Below, piece after piece: positions 4,698 through 5,083 of a DNA stretch of 5,083 nucleotides. This DNA comes from Bacteroidales bacterium UBA3742. Lineage in GTDB: Bacteria > Bacteroidota > Bacteroidia > Bacteroidales > Paludibacteraceae. Under the pieces are notes generated by a model. The model did not search any database. It saw nothing but the letters and a program-made list of their open reading frames with translations, and was not told the DNA's origin. The position numbers and the translations under genes were made by a program. Position 1 is the stretch's first letter, and every line of letters starts with the position of its first letter. The DNA lies in NCBI GenBank assembly GCA_002371785.1, contig DFGU01000092.1:1-5083 (forward strand), given 5' to 3'.

Positions 4698-5083
4698 ATG
4701 ACCGATGCTGAAAACGGTCAGCAGCAAACGCAAGTTCGTACCCGCCGTTTTGGCTGCCTACGCGGCTGCCTGTGGGCATTCATTATCTACATGGTGCTGT
4801 GCGGCCTGATGGGTATGCTGTTTGGTAATATGTTCTCTTCGTCGGAAGTGACGCTGGAGCAGAACACCGTCTATCGCCTCGATATGCGGGGTACCGTGAT
4901 AGAGCAGGGACGTCCGCGCGACCCGTGGGCCGAAATGCTGAGCCAGATGCCCGGTGCCGGCATGTATGCCGAGGAGGAGACCGTCGGACTGGACCAGATA
5001 CTGAGCAACATACGTCTGGCCAAAGAGGATGACCGCATACTGGGTATCTACCTCTGCGGTGGCCAACTGTCGGTAGGACAAGC
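4698..5083 (+). CDS. sppA: Signal peptide peptidase SppA, N-terminal part (cut by window end)
   Basis: An open frame runs off the right edge with no stop, giving about 128 residues. It resembles the N-terminus of the long (67K-type) SppA, a membrane-anchored serine protease of the S49 family that degrades cleaved signal peptides. Residues 1-23 are polar and basic (RTRRF). A membrane segment follows at about 24-46 (C-L-W-A-F-I-I-Y-M-V-L-C-G). Next come the family's V-Y-R-L-D-M-R-G-T-V-I-E-Q strand, the D-P-W stretch, and G-L-D-Q-I-L-S-N-I-R-L-A-K-E-D-D-R-I-L-G-I-Y-L. The catalytic serine and lysine would lie beyond the window. ATG 4698 is chosen because composition changes from A/T-rich to coding-like there. 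In-frame ATG 4668 would add ten residues and cannot be excluded. It lies 70-100 bp after rnhB with no clear promoter between, so co-transcription is likely. Confidence 0.9.
   Translation, partial: MTDAENGQQQTQVRTRRFGCLRGCLWAFIIYMVLCGLMGMLFGNMFSSSEVTLEQNTVYRLDMRGTVIEQGRPRDPWAEMLSQMPGAGMYAEEETVGLDQILSNIRLAKEDDRILGIYLCGGQLSVGQ

Overview
The window looks like a chromosomal segment of a Bacteroidales bacterium (Prevotella/Bacteroides-like; genus not resolvable by eye). The evidence is two promoters of the Bacteroidetes form (TTG box, 20-bp spacer, TAnnTTTG box), A/T-rich leaders without clear Shine-Dalgarno sites before the genes, and an Omp85-family protein carrying a lipoprotein signal, a form typical of this phylum. 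All four genes are on the + strand.

Layout: 1-66 holds a long inverted repeat overlapping a promoter. 67-1239 encodes an exported GH105 unsaturated glycuronyl hydrolase. 1240-1538 is a non-coding stretch packed with stem-loops, two copies of a 23-bp direct repeat and a second promoter. 1539-3908 encodes a BamA/TamA-family outer-membrane assembly protein whose signal peptide is written through an array of 7-bp tandem repeats. 3908-3985 is a short spacer holding a related heptad array in the opposite orientation. 3986-4597 is rnhB (ribonuclease HII). 4598-4697 is a short spacer with further heptad fragments. 4698-5083 is the 5' part of sppA (signal peptide peptidase), cut by the window end and left open.

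The GH105 gene has its own promoter and is followed by the stem-loop region, so it is probably a separate transcription unit that trims unsaturated uronic-acid oligosaccharides in the cell envelope. The Omp85 gene, rnhB and sppA follow one another at 70-100 bp spacing with no convincing internal promoter, so they may form one envelope/housekeeping operon driven from the promoter at 1484-1515.

The genes themselves are ordinary. The most interesting signal is the family of 7-bp repeats at three consecutive gene boundaries. One array lies inside the Omp85 gene between its start codon and its signal-peptide core, where gain or loss of one unit would shift the reading frame. That makes it a candidate phase-variation locus.
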